NCBI RefSeq assembly: GCF_027484205.1
Contig: NZ_JAIXUB010000022.1
Coordinates: 1 to 47,219, forward strand
Source of the DNA: Flavobacterium sp.
GTDB taxonomy: Bacteria > Bacteroidota > Bacteroidia > Flavobacteriales > Flavobacteriaceae
Direction of reading: 5' to 3'
Length of the DNA stretch: 47,219 nt
Under the pieces are notes generated by a model, which was given only the letters and a program-made list of their open reading frames with translations, made no database searches and was not told where the DNA came from. Positions 6,854 through 16,375 of the stretch are shown piece after piece (position 1 is the first letter of the stretch; the number at the start of each line of letters is the position of its first letter). The position numbers and the translations under genes are program-made.

Positions 6854-7393
6854 ATGAAAAAATTAGAATCAAAAGCACTAGAATTTATCTATCAAGATGT
6901 AAAAATTCATTTTTTGTTATCTCAAGATGAAAACGTAATGGTTAATGCTACCGAAATGGCAAAAGCATTTGGAAAAAGAACTGACGTTTTTTTAAAAACC
7001 GATGGAGTTAAACAATTTATTAATTTGTTTCAACAAACACCAAATGGTGGTCGTTCAGAAATTAGAGCAACAGAAAATAGAGGTCATGTTGGTATTTATT
7101 TTCATAGAATTTTAGCAATAAAATTTGCTGCTTGGTTAGATACAGAATTTGAAATTTGGATTTACTCAAAAATTGATGAAATTCTCTTCGGTCATTACAA
7201 ACAACATTGGGACAATCACATTAAACAAGAAGATGCAAAAGAGCGAATGGAAAAAGCAAAAAGTAAACTTTTGTTAGAAGCAACTCAAGAAGATGCAATT
7301 GCATACTTTGAAGCTGAGAAAGAATACAAAAACGCCAAAAATGAAAAGTTAAAAGCAATTCAATCACAATATAAGTTATTTGAAAACCTATAA
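6854..7393 (+). CDS. KilA-N domain protein
   Basis: This 179-residue protein (ATG at 6854; another ATG at 6845 would add three residues) contains a KilA-N DNA-binding domain over about residues 8-115. Its marks are VNATEMAKAFGKRTDVFL, the GHVGIYFHRILAIKFAAWLD segment and FEIWIYSKIDEIL. The C-terminal 65 residues are a charged coiled-coil. KilA-N proteins are frequent in phages, bind DNA, and often act as regulators or antirepressors. Expression appears controlled by operator site A and a leader terminator, which fits a switch protein. A long palindromic terminator follows. Position inside structural genes is unusual. Confidence 0.8.
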   Translation: MKKLESKALEFIYQDVKIHFLLSQDENVMVNATEMAKAFGKRTDVFLKTDGVKQFINLFQQTPNGGRSEIRATENRGHVGIYFHRILAIKFAAWLDTEFEIWIYSKIDEILFGHYKQHWDNHIKQEDAKERMEKAKSKLLLEATQEDAIAYFEAEKEYKNAKNEKLKAIQSQYKLFENL

Positions 7394-7417
7394 AAATTAA
7401 CTTATAAGTTAATTTTT
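7392..7417 (+). terminator. Terminator after KilA-N gene
   Basis: AAAAATTAACTT and AAGTTAATTTTT form a perfect 12-bp stem with an AT loop, ending in T5. It is symmetric, so it may work on both strands. Confidence 0.6.
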
Positions 7418-7432
7418 ATTAAATTTACTAAA

Positions 7433-7460
7433 ATTCCTATTGGGTGACTAAGAATAGGAA
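7433..7460. repeat. Short inverted repeat
   Basis: TTCCTATT (7434-7441) faces AATAGGAA (7453-7460), an 8-bp stem with an 11-nt loop, between two terminators. Role unknown. Confidence 0.4.
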
Positions 7461-7477
7461 ATCGATTAAAAAAGCAC

Positions 7478-7511
7478 AAAAAGCCACTTTTTCTAAAAAA
7501 GTGGCTTTTTT
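7478..7511 (+). terminator. Strong rho-independent terminator
   Basis: AAAAAGCCACTTTTT pairs with AAAAAGTGGCTTTTT around a 3-nt loop. The T run at 7506-7511 runs into the late-promoter motif TTTCACGTTACA at 7509-7520, isolating the tape-measure operon from upstream transcription. Confidence 0.8.
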
Positions 7512-7549
7512 CACGTTACAACTTTTTTTTTCACATTGTCAGAGCTTTG
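7509..7549 (+). promoter_or_regulatory. Candidate late promoter 2 (tape measure operon)
   Basis: TTTCACGTTACA (7509-7520), then exactly 21 bp, then GAGCTTTG (7542-7549), one mismatch from TAnnTTTG. It lies 16 nt before the start at 7566 and directly after a terminator. Layout is the same as at 117-157 and 39365-39405. Confidence 0.6.
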
Positions 7550-7565
7550 GTAAAATTTCAGACCA

Positions 7566-10500
7566 ATGGCTAGAACGATCACCGACGAAGAAATAAAATT
7601 ATCCATTATAATAAATGGAAATCCCGCACAAAAGCAACTTATCGATTTAGAAAAAGCGACTCGAAAATTAACCGAGGAAAACAAAGCTCTCAATATTGAG
7701 CGCCGTAAACTTGAGGCGCAAGGAAAAAAAGATACTGCCGAATATAAAGCTTTGACAGCTACTATAAAAGCCAATACCAAAGAAATTGATAACAATAAGG
7801 CTTCAATGAAAGAACTGCAAAACCAAATTGGTTTAACAGGTCTTACTATCGCTCAATTACGAGATAAAGCCAATCAATTAAAAATGACTTTAAAAAACTT
7901 AATTCCTGATAGTGCCGATTTTAAAAAGTACGATGACGAACTTAGACAAGTTAATACTCGTCTGGGTGAGTTAACAAATAAGGCACAAGCGTCAAAGTTT
8001 TCTTTATCATCTATAGCAGATGGATTCAATAAATATGCTGCATTAGGAGCTTCTGTTATAGCTACCTTAACAGGCGTTGCTTTATCCATTCAAAAAATCA
8101 TTGATATTAATGGTAAGTTATCCGATGCTCAAGCCGATGTTATGAAAACTACCGGAATGACAAAAGATGAAGTCGACGAGTTAACCAAATCATTCGGTTT
8201 ATTAAAAACAAGAACGCAAAGAATAAATCTTTTAGGTATTGCTGCTGTCGGTGGTGAATTAAATATTGCTAAAGATGAAATTCTTGATTTTGTTAAAGTA
8301 ATGGATAAGGCAGGAGTTTCTTTAGGAGATTCATTTCAAGGTGGTCCAGAAGAGGTTGCCACGAAATTAGGTAAGATAAAAACTATTTACTCCCAATTAA
8401 AGGATGCTTCTGTAGAAACTGCTTTTGAGAGTGTTGGTTCCGCGCTTAATGATTTGGGAGCGGCAGGAAATGCAACAGCCGAAAATGTTGCGGATTTTGT
8501 TACACGAGTTGGAACAATGCCTGAGGCATTTAAACCAAGTATTGCTGTAGCACTTGGACTGGGTGCTGCATTTGAAGAGACAGGATTGAATGCTGAAAAA
8601 TCAGCATCAAACTATAGCAAGGTTATTACTATTGCTGCAAATAATATTGAAGGTTTTGCCCGAGTTATGAAAAAACCTGTTAAGGAAATGGAAAATTTAA
8701 TGAATACAAATACTAATGAATTTTTTCTACAATTTTCTGAATCAATAAAAGATTTAAAACCAGTTGAATTAGCAAAAGTATTAGATAGTTTAAAGTTAAA
8801 TGATAATGAAGTTAAGCAAGTTATTTCAGCAGCTGGCAAAAATGTAGATTTGTTTAGAGAGAAAATTGATTTAGCTAATAATTCATTAATTGATGCTACT
8901 TCATTAACAAATGAATTCAATATTAAAAATTCAACTTTAGGAGCAACTTTAGATAAAATTAAAAAAACAACATCAGGTTGGTTTTCATCCGAAGAGTTTA
9001 TAAAATGGTTAACTTCTGCTGTTTCTTGGTTGGCTAAATTAATTGGTGCTACAGATGATACAGATGGAAGTGCAAAAAGAATGCGCGATAGATTTATGTT
9101 CTTAGTGAAAGTTATTGCAATTGTTGTAGTTTCATTTATATCATACAATACTGCAATTAGATTAACTGCTATTTGGACAAATGCTCTTTCAACTGCAACT
9201 ACAATTTTAACTGCAATTCAAAATAGAAGTGCTGTAATTACAGGCTTGTTAAGAAGTGCACAATTACTTTTGGCTTCTTCATATTATGCGATTACTGGAA
9301 ATACAGTAAGAGCTTCTGCCGCAATGCGATTATTTAATGCAACCGCATCAGCTAATCCTATTGGATTAATCCTAACTGCAATTATTGCTGTAGTAGCTGC
9401 AATGGCTCTTTTTAGTAAAGAAACTACTAAAGCAAGTAAAATACAAAAAGACTTATCCGACATTCAAACTGAAGTTGCTAAAAGTATTTCAAAAGAAAAA
9501 CAATCTTTAGAATCTTTAGTAAAAATTGCTCAAGACAAATCGCTGTCAGACAAAGTTAGAACTGATGCTATAAAAGAGCTAAATAGAATTTCTCCAGAAT
9601 ATTTAGGAAACCTAACTTTAGAAAACATTAGAACAATGGATGCTAAGAAAGCCATTGATTTATATGTTAAAAGTTTAGAGAAAAAAGCAGAAGCACAAGC
9701 TATTTCAAACAAACTTGATGAAATAGAAAGCGAGTTATTGGATACTAAAAATAAAACAAGTAAAGATTATAATTGGTGGTCAGATGATGTGATAGATGGA
9801 GTTAAAAAAGCCGTTGGCGCTAAAGTTGAAGTTTTCAAAGATCGGGCAGATATTGAAAAAGCAGCCGCTGAAATTTTAGGCATGCAAGGTAAAAACATTA
9901 AAAGAATTATTGATAAAACTACAGGTGAAGTAACTGGATATAGTGACAAAAGATATCAAGCAATGGTTAACTCATTAATGAGTAAAAAAGGACTAGATCA
10001 AAAAGAGAAGGAAATTAGAGAATTAAATAGTAGGAAAAACTCTTTGCAAGAAGATCAAAAGAAGATTATAGCAGAAAATTTAAAAAATGGATTGAATATA
10101 GACGGAACTAATTTAGATGATACTACTACTGTAACAGGTGGTGATCCAAAAACACCAAAGAAAGACCCGAACTCTACTCAAGAAGAAATCAATCGTCTAC
10201 GTGTTGAAAATGATGCGTTGTACAATGATATTCTATTGAAAAATCGTCGTCAATTAGAGGATGATAAGATAGCCGCTATGCAGGATGGATATCAAAAAGA
10301 ATTAGCCATCGAAAATCTACGTTACCAACGTGAAGTTGATGACTTAGAACGTCAAAAAGTTCATACTGAAGAAATGGCTAAGATGGACGAAGAAATTTCT
10401 AAAGCTAAACAAGCTGGTGATATGACTAAGTATAATGCATTGATTGCCATTAAGAATGAATGGAAAAAAAGAAATGAATTAATTGACGACCAAATTAATG

Positions 10501-11867
10501 CTATTCAAGAAGGTAAGCTAAAAATCCATAATACTAAATTAGGAATCATCTATGAAAATGCTGAGAAAGCACGAATAGAAAAATTCCAAAAACAATTTGA
10601 GCGTCAAAAACTTTTACGTGAAACTGATTTCAACAATCAGTTAGCTGCTTTAGGCGATAATGAGGTAGCAAAGGCAGAACTAAAAAAAGCTTACGACGCA
10701 AAAGAGTTAGAACTTACCGAAAAGCATTTACAAAAATTAGTAAATCTTTATAAGGCGAATGTAATTTTAGATAATTCTTTTAACCTACTTACACCAGCGC
10801 AAAAGGAGAAGTTACAAAGTGATTTAGACTTTGCATTAAACGCATTATCCAAAATTAAAGCCGCCAAAAATGGTGAAGCTGACAGAAATGATTTAAAAAA
10901 TGCTGCGCGATCTGTTTTTGGTCAAACTGATGTTTTAGGCTTTACCGCTAATCAATGGGAGTCTACATTCAATAATCTTAAATCACTAGAAAATCAATTA
11001 CAAGCCGTTAATATGGTTGTGACTGGTTTGCAAAATCTATGGTCTACCTACTCCAATTTTCAAACAGCATCCGAAAATCGAAATCTTAAAACTTTCGAGG
11101 TTAATTCTGATAAAAAGAAAGCACGGTTAAAACGTCAACTTGATGCAGGTTACATTAATCAAGCGACTTACGACAAACAAATTAAGCGAATTGACGATGA
11201 GTATGAAAAACGAAAGCTTGATATAGAATACAAACAAGCTAAAAGAGAAAAAGCTCAGGCGTTGTTTGGTGCGATTGTAAATACTGCCAAAGGTATTACA
11301 GCAGCGATTCCAAATCCTTTTTTAATGTCATTGGCGGCGATTGTTGGAGGTTTGCAAATTGCGACTATTGCAAAACAACCTCTTCCTGCTCGTGGTTACG
11401 AAGAAGGTCTGTACCCAGTGAAGCGTGAGCAAGACGGAAAGATTTTTCAATCTCGTTTTGGTGGCACTACCAAGTCAGGTTTAGTCACTAAACCAACTTA
11501 TTTCCTTACTGGCGAAAATGGACCAGAAATGATTATCGATTCACGTGCTTATTCGCAGATATCACCCGAAACTAAAAATGCATTATTACGTGAGCTTCGA
11601 GGAATCAAAGGATTTGAAAATGGTTTGTACAATCAAAGTGCACAACGATTTGAAGTTCCAGCTTCCAGTCCATCTTCATCGGGTTCTTCTAGTGATGAGG
11701 CATTAAAAATGAATGCTCTTGTTATGGCTGAAGTTCTTGATGTATTAAAAGACTTGCGCGACAAACCAATCAAAGCATTAGTAGACAAAGACGATAAGCG
11801 CTCAATGAAAAACATTAAAGAAGGCGTGGATGATTATAACGATTTTAGAAACAAAAATAAATTCTAA
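7566..11867 (+). CDS. Tail tape measure protein
   Basis: At 1433 residues this is the longest gene, as usual for the tape measure protein of a siphovirus. The order is: N-terminal coiled coil (about 20-150), a hydrophobic segment near 158-178, the TP901-type tape-measure core (DAQADVMKTTGMTKDEVDELTKSF at about 183-206, with ALGLGAAFEETGLNAEKSASN further on), membrane-like stretches near 515-530 and 595-615, a long charged coiled coil (about 870-1100), and a hydrophobic Gly/Ala segment near 1235-1270. It sets tail length and is ejected with DNA. At roughly 1.5 A per residue the tail would be about 0.2 micrometres; this is an estimate. The next gene starts on its stop codon (TAATG). Confidence 0.9.
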   Translation: MARTITDEEIKLSIIINGNPAQKQLIDLEKATRKLTEENKALNIERRKLEAQGKKDTAEYKALTATIKANTKEIDNNKASMKELQNQIGLTGLTIAQLRDKANQLKMTLKNLIPDSADFKKYDDELRQVNTRLGELTNKAQASKFSLSSIADGFNKYAALGASVIATLTGVALSIQKIIDINGKLSDAQADVMKTTGMTKDEVDELTKSFGLLKTRTQRINLLGIAAVGGELNIAKDEILDFVKVMDKAGVSLGDSFQGGPEEVATKLGKIKTIYSQLKDASVETAFESVGSALNDLGAAGNATAENVADFVTRVGTMPEAFKPSIAVALGLGAAFEETGLNAEKSASNYSKVITIAANNIEGFARVMKKPVKEMENLMNTNTNEFFLQFSESIKDLKPVELAKVLDSLKLNDNEVKQVISAAGKNVDLFREKIDLANNSLIDATSLTNEFNIKNSTLGATLDKIKKTTSGWFSSEEFIKWLTSAVSWLAKLIGATDDTDGSAKRMRDRFMFLVKVIAIVVVSFISYNTAIRLTAIWTNALSTATTILTAIQNRSAVITGLLRSAQLLLASSYYAITGNTVRASAAMRLFNATASANPIGLILTAIIAVVAAMALFSKETTKASKIQKDLSDIQTEVAKSISKEKQSLESLVKIAQDKSLSDKVRTDAIKELNRISPEYLGNLTLENIRTMDAKKAIDLYVKSLEKKAEAQAISNKLDEIESELLDTKNKTSKDYNWWSDDVIDGVKKAVGAKVEVFKDRADIEKAAAEILGMQGKNIKRIIDKTTGEVTGYSDKRYQAMVNSLMSKKGLDQKEKEIRELNSRKNSLQEDQKKIIAENLKNGLNIDGTNLDDTTTVTGGDPKTPKKDPNSTQEEINRLRVENDALYNDILLKNRRQLEDDKIAAMQDGYQKELAIENLRYQREVDDLERQKVHTEEMAKMDEEISKAKQAGDMTKYNALIAIKNEWKKRNELIDDQINAIQEGKLKIHNTKLGIIYENAEKARIEKFQKQFERQKLLRETDFNNQLAALGDNEVAKAELKKAYDAKELELTEKHLQKLVNLYKANVILDNSFNLLTPAQKEKLQSDLDFALNALSKIKAAKNGEADRNDLKNAARSVFGQTDVLGFTANQWESTFNNLKSLENQLQAVNMVVTGLQNLWSTYSNFQTASENRNLKTFEVNSDKKKARLKRQLDAGYINQATYDKQIKRIDDEYEKRKLDIEYKQAKREKAQALFGAIVNTAKGITAAIPNPFLMSLAAIVGGLQIATIAKQPLPARGYEEGLYPVKREQDGKIFQSRFGGTTKSGLVTKPTYFLTGENGPEMIIDSRAYSQISPETKNALLRELRGIKGFENGLYNQSAQRFEVPASSPSSSGSSSDEALKMNALVMAEVLDVLKDLRDKPIKALVDKDDKRSMKNIKEGVDDYNDFRNKNKF

Positions 11868-12277
11868 TGAACTACAACCAAAAACAAGTTTTTGACATTC
11901 CAATGGCAAACAACACAATCGATTTGCTATTTTTCTTAATCGAATCCTACGCGACCAAAAATCAAATTGAAGACATCGATTTAACGAAATATTTTGCACT
12001 TTCCGGCAAAGCTGCCAAAGTTTTGCAAGGTGGTTCTGTGACGTCAGTCAATAGCATTACCTTAGTTACTAACCAGCAAAAGATTTATAACATCATTGCC
12101 ATTATAGTAGACGATATTGATAGTAAAGAGACTTTGAAATTCAAAAATAAAATCACTATTGAAAATTCCAATTTCTTTATCGAAATACACAATTTGCTTG
12201 ATGTATTAAATATAACGTCTATTGATGGCGTTATAGTGCAACAACTAACCGAAATTCCTGAAAAATTACTTGTATGA
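11867..12277 (+). CDS. Tail-region protein, unknown
   Basis: This 136-residue acidic protein is coupled to the tape measure gene (TAATG) and to the next gene (ATGA). Position after the tape measure and before long tail-tip genes suggests a small distal-tail component or assembly factor. No family is recognised. Confidence 0.6.
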   Translation: MNYNQKQVFDIPMANNTIDLLFFLIESYATKNQIEDIDLTKYFALSGKAAKVLQGGSVTSVNSITLVTNQQKIYNIIAIIVDDIDSKETLKFKNKITIENSNFFIEIHNLLDVLNITSIDGVIVQQLTEIPEKLLV

Positions 12278-14433
12278 TAACACTTTCACAACCACAATCA
12301 TTTCAGCCAACACCGAGCAATGGTTCGATTTATCAAAATTGGGGACCAACAAATGCCATTTTGAATTTGTATTACAATCCAACTGCAGGTTTGATACCTA
12401 ATCCATTTGCAATTGATTTCAAACTAAAGGATGTTGTCAATACTGCTTTGGCGGATATATACAATTCTTTCCGGTTCTACGTGACTCATCCAGTTACACC
12501 ATCGTCACCAAATTGGTTGACTAATGATGCACTTCCAGCATCAGGAGTTTTTACACCTATTACTGAAGCTGCTATAAGTATATACACTAACTTCAATTTT
12601 GAAAATTTGAATTTACTTACTACTGGCAATTATCAGTATAAGTTCTTGTTTAAAATTCAAGGTGAAAATGATTTAGGCAATTTTGTTGATGTTGCGACTT
12701 ATCAGTATACAATCAATTTAGCTGTTACCAATGATGTTGTGAGCTTCACTCCTTCTACTTTGAATTTTAATTATTTTCCAAACACTCCACTGCCTAGTCA
12801 AATTGTTACAATGAATGGCTCAAATTGGACATTAGTGGCATCGATTTTAACAGCAAACGGTGCGCATTTGGAATTATCCTCATCAGATCCTGGCGTTACG
12901 TTTGGAACTGATATTTTTAATGGTCAAGAAATTCAATATGCGCAAGGAAGTGGTACTAAGGAAATATCCGTAGCATTGACAGATTATTATGATGGAACAA
13001 TTGAACCACAATATTTAAGCGGTTCAATGGGAGTTCTTGCAGGTACTACAATTATATCGGGAATTCCTTTTGAAATTAATATTCTGTCAGTTCCTGATTT
13101 AGTTCCATCTCCTAATGTTTTAGATTTTTTTGGAATAGTTTCAATACAGGAACCAGTTCCGGCAGTTGTAAATGTTGCGTGCCCTTCTCCAATTTCTGAA
13201 GTAACGCATTCTCCTTGGTTAGAAGTTTCTAATGTCGGAAATCAGTATACAGTTACTCCGATATCAACTAATTCAATGTCGGCTGCAGATTATGTCGGGT
13301 TTGTGAAATTCAAGGCTACAATTAATTCTGTTGTAGTCGAAAAATCTGTAGTAGTGAACTACAAGCTGTTGAATTTTTTGTCTAATCCTTATGCCAATGG
13401 AAGGAAGGCGTTCACATTAGATGTAGATTTCTTTGAGTGTTTCACTGCGACTGCAGCAACCTATTTTCAGATTAATGCTGAGTTGAAAATCTTTGACTTT
13501 TTTGCGACAACATTTAAGACGGTTTTAATTCCATTAAAAATTGTTCCATTTCAGGGCAAAGCTAAATTTAATATTGGTCAGAACATCCATCGTTTGATGA
13601 GTAGATTTACTGTGCCGACCGAAGCGCTTTTTCAGTATAAAATCGCAAACTTAAATTTGAACGTGCAAGAAAAAAGAATTAGCGATGATTCTCTTGTGCG
13701 TGAAAAAACATTACCCAATATTAATTATGTCGCTGGAATTGGCTCTGAAAACACTACAGGTCTTGAGATATTAGCATTTAATAATAAACCGACTTCGGTT
13801 AAAAAGAATTCAATTCATTACTTAAATATGTTAGTTAAAGCCGGAACATACGCTTTACACATTTTCAAAAATGGAACATTGGATAGTTCGGAATTGCTAC
13901 CAAATGCTAATGATTTTATTCTTCAGAAGAAAATTAGTTTTCAAGACTACAACCAGGGCGATTTAATTAAAGTTGTATTATCAGTTCCTGATCCAACTAT
14001 AGAAATAGCTTTTCCTCAAGAAAAAATATTTTATATTGTTCCTGATGGTCCACAATCTAATTTGATTGAGTGGGAAAATGAATTTTTGCTTTTAGACGCA
14101 ATAAATTGCACCGGAGAATATTCAATAAAAACTGAACTCGAAGTACAAGAAAATAAGCTATACTCTAATTTGGTTGAGCGATTAGAGCATATTTCAAATA
14201 CTTCATCTATTAAACTTGCAATTAATACAGGTTGGCTTATCAAAAATGATGTTGATACTATCGAGAGCTTGATGCGCTCAAAGAGAATATGGCTTACGGC
14301 TGAAGATTCAAAAATAGAACTTCGACCAGCTACCAAAACTTTATTAAAACAAGATACGCAAAGAGAGTTAATTGAATTTACTTTAGAATTTACTATCAAT
14401 AAATCATCCAATGAGAAAACTTACACATTCTAA
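12274..14433 (+). CDS. Distal tail protein with Ig/BACON-like repeats
   Basis: This 719-residue protein has two or more beta-sandwich-like repeats in its first half: STLNFNYFPNTPLPSQIVTM near residue 170, and PNVLDFFGIVSIQEPVPAVV near residue 280 with SPWLEVS shortly after. These resemble BACON or Ig-like modules that bind surface carbohydrate in Bacteroidota. The second half (FEINILS onward, then PYANGRKAFTLDVDFFECF) looks like a tail-tip scaffold. It sits where distal-tail or baseplate proteins are expected. A role in host attachment or tail-tip assembly is inferred. Confidence 0.55.
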   Translation: MITLSQPQSFQPTPSNGSIYQNWGPTNAILNLYYNPTAGLIPNPFAIDFKLKDVVNTALADIYNSFRFYVTHPVTPSSPNWLTNDALPASGVFTPITEAAISIYTNFNFENLNLLTTGNYQYKFLFKIQGENDLGNFVDVATYQYTINLAVTNDVVSFTPSTLNFNYFPNTPLPSQIVTMNGSNWTLVASILTANGAHLELSSSDPGVTFGTDIFNGQEIQYAQGSGTKEISVALTDYYDGTIEPQYLSGSMGVLAGTTIISGIPFEINILSVPDLVPSPNVLDFFGIVSIQEPVPAVVNVACPSPISEVTHSPWLEVSNVGNQYTVTPISTNSMSAADYVGFVKFKATINSVVVEKSVVVNYKLLNFLSNPYANGRKAFTLDVDFFECFTATAATYFQINAELKIFDFFATTFKTVLIPLKIVPFQGKAKFNIGQNIHRLMSRFTVPTEALFQYKIANLNLNVQEKRISDDSLVREKTLPNINYVAGIGSENTTGLEILAFNNKPTSVKKNSIHYLNMLVKAGTYALHIFKNGTLDSSELLPNANDFILQKKISFQDYNQGDLIKVVLSVPDPTIEIAFPQEKIFYIVPDGPQSNLIEWENEFLLLDAINCTGEYSIKTELEVQENKLYSNLVERLEHISNTSSIKLAINTGWLIKNDVDTIESLMRSKRIWLTAEDSKIELRPATKTLLKQDTQRELIEFTLEFTINKSSNEKTYTF

Positions 14434-16348
14434 GTTTGAGTTAGATTTGTCTAATTTCAAAATATCCGATACCGATGAAAACTCTTGGTTTTCGGATAGT
14501 TTTTTTACGCGCTACAGTTTCCCATTTGATATTGATTTAGAGGATGATTTAAATAAGGCACTCGATTTTATCGACCACCACAACTCTAACCCCGAAACTT
14601 ATTATGAAGTAATGTACACTCATAATAATTTCATTTCAAAGGCTATTTTTGAGGTGGAGCAGCTTCAGCAAAAATTAACTTGTACTGTTAGATTCGGGTT
14701 TGAGAGTTTGCCAAGTTTTGGCAAAAAATTGGCGGATTTATCTCTAGATAAATTCGTATTGCCTGTAGGAACCAATATTTATCAGCACGCTAATCTAATA
14801 GTTAACCAATCGTGGCCAGATGTTAATTATAATTTTCCGCAAGTACACACGGATAAATATAATACGGAAGATCCGCAGTGGAATGCTTTTGAGAAAATCA
14901 TTAATAATAGGAAAGATGGCGACTTTCTTCAAAATGAGGTTAATGAAATTGAAGAGGCTACTTATAATAGAAATATTATGCAGCCACTTCCCTATTTTCT
15001 TCATATACTTCAACGAGGTTTCATTGATGACGGTTATGTTTTAGCTGGTCAAATTCTTGACGACGATTTAATAAAAAAAGCTACTCTGTTCGGAGATGTA
15101 GATTATTTTACTACCATCCAAAATGAATCGATATTCATTTATAAAATGGTTGAGGATTTTACTGCAACTGGAACCATCGTTTCTCAAGGAACTTTCAAGC
15201 TTGAAGTTCCATTTGTGTTTACTGGATCAACACAATATGATTTTGTTGTTAATCCAACAATTCAAACCAAGCAATTCTTGTTTAGCCAAAATTTACCAAA
15301 TAAGGGAAAGTATAGAATTTCAGGACAATTTTCGTACGTAAGAAATGCATTCATCGATACTTATTTTAGAATTAAATATCGCGATATCATAATTTTTGAA
15401 TTTAAAAGAAATAAGCAGTTTTACCAAAATGAGTTCGATGTAGTGTTTAGAGGAACTATCAGAAACCAACCAATTGATATTACATTCGAAACTTTAGCTG
15501 ATTTGAATGCTGATGAGCTGACATTTGATATTTATGGTTCAGATACTTGGATAACTGAAACTAATATGTTGGATATCTCAATAGATATGATTTATCTAAA
15601 TGACCAGTCGGGTAATCCACAATCAACTATTATTAATAGAAATGAAGTTGACCTGAAGAGAGCGGTTCCGGATATGCTCTTCGATGATTTCGTTAAAGGA
15701 ATTAAGAACTGGTTTAATTATGATATCACAAAAGTTATCGGAAATACTATCTATATGGATAGAATTGAAGATAGTGTAAATCATAATGATGCGTTGGATT
15801 TTTCAATGTTCGAAGTGAAATATCCTGTTCGGAAATATAGCAAAGGAAATTCATTTCTATTAAAATTTTCAGATGTAGAATCTAAAGAGTTCACGTATCT
15901 ACCGGTATATCAAAATCAAAATTCGGTTGAATCAGCAAATTTTAAAATTGATGATAAGACAACACCAATAGAAATCAACGCATTGCCTTTACCGCATACT
16001 TCTAGAAATGGAGTTCAAACTGCTTTTGCATTTGAAAACAATAACTCTAAAATGTATCTTGTGCCTTATGATGGATTGGTTAATAGTAATAATTATTCGC
16101 TACCGATTAATGATTACTTGATTCCTGCAGTGCATAAAAAGTATTGGGAAAAATGGTTTGATTTTAGAATTAATTCTGTCAATTATATATGGAGCTTCAA
16201 ATGCTACGTTGACAAACTAAATGATCTGACAACTAAATCCAAAATTCGAGCGTATGAGAATACACATATTTTGAAATTAGTAAACAAAACTGAGTATGCA
16301 CCCGATCAATTTGATGTTGAATTTGATTCCTACACGGTAAGAGTTTAA
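14411..16348 (+). CDS. Tail-tip/baseplate protein (putative)
   Basis: This 645-residue protein overlaps its neighbour by 23 nt. It is beta-rich with a motif, PYFLHILQRGFIDDGYVLAGQ (near residue 195), that I associate with large tail proteins of Bacteroidota phages. It is the last gene of the tape-measure operon and ends at the bidirectional terminator facing the integrase. It probably forms the baseplate hub or tail-associated part. The assignment is by position and general resemblance. Confidence 0.55.
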   Translation: MRKLTHSKFELDLSNFKISDTDENSWFSDSFFTRYSFPFDIDLEDDLNKALDFIDHHNSNPETYYEVMYTHNNFISKAIFEVEQLQQKLTCTVRFGFESLPSFGKKLADLSLDKFVLPVGTNIYQHANLIVNQSWPDVNYNFPQVHTDKYNTEDPQWNAFEKIINNRKDGDFLQNEVNEIEEATYNRNIMQPLPYFLHILQRGFIDDGYVLAGQILDDDLIKKATLFGDVDYFTTIQNESIFIYKMVEDFTATGTIVSQGTFKLEVPFVFTGSTQYDFVVNPTIQTKQFLFSQNLPNKGKYRISGQFSYVRNAFIDTYFRIKYRDIIIFEFKRNKQFYQNEFDVVFRGTIRNQPIDITFETLADLNADELTFDIYGSDTWITETNMLDISIDMIYLNDQSGNPQSTIINRNEVDLKRAVPDMLFDDFVKGIKNWFNYDITKVIGNTIYMDRIEDSVNHNDALDFSMFEVKYPVRKYSKGNSFLLKFSDVESKEFTYLPVYQNQNSVESANFKIDDKTTPIEINALPLPHTSRNGVQTAFAFENNNSKMYLVPYDGLVNSNNYSLPINDYLIPAVHKKYWEKWFDFRINSVNYIWSFKCYVDKLNDLTTKSKIRAYENTHILKLVNKTEYAPDQFDVEFDSYTVRV

Positions 16349-16375
16349 AAAAAGCGGTCAACTGACCGCTTTTTT
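16347..16375. terminator. Bidirectional terminator, tail operon versus integrase
   Basis: AGCGGTCA (16353-16360) and TGACCGCT (16363-16370) form an 8-bp GC-rich stem around AC, with A6 before and T5 after, so it can work on both strands. The integrase stop codon lies inside it. Confidence 0.85.

Noticed and set aside
8612..9148. Leftward 178-residue frame inside the tape measure gene
   Set aside because: It is a shadow of the long tape measure reading frame with no plausible domain.
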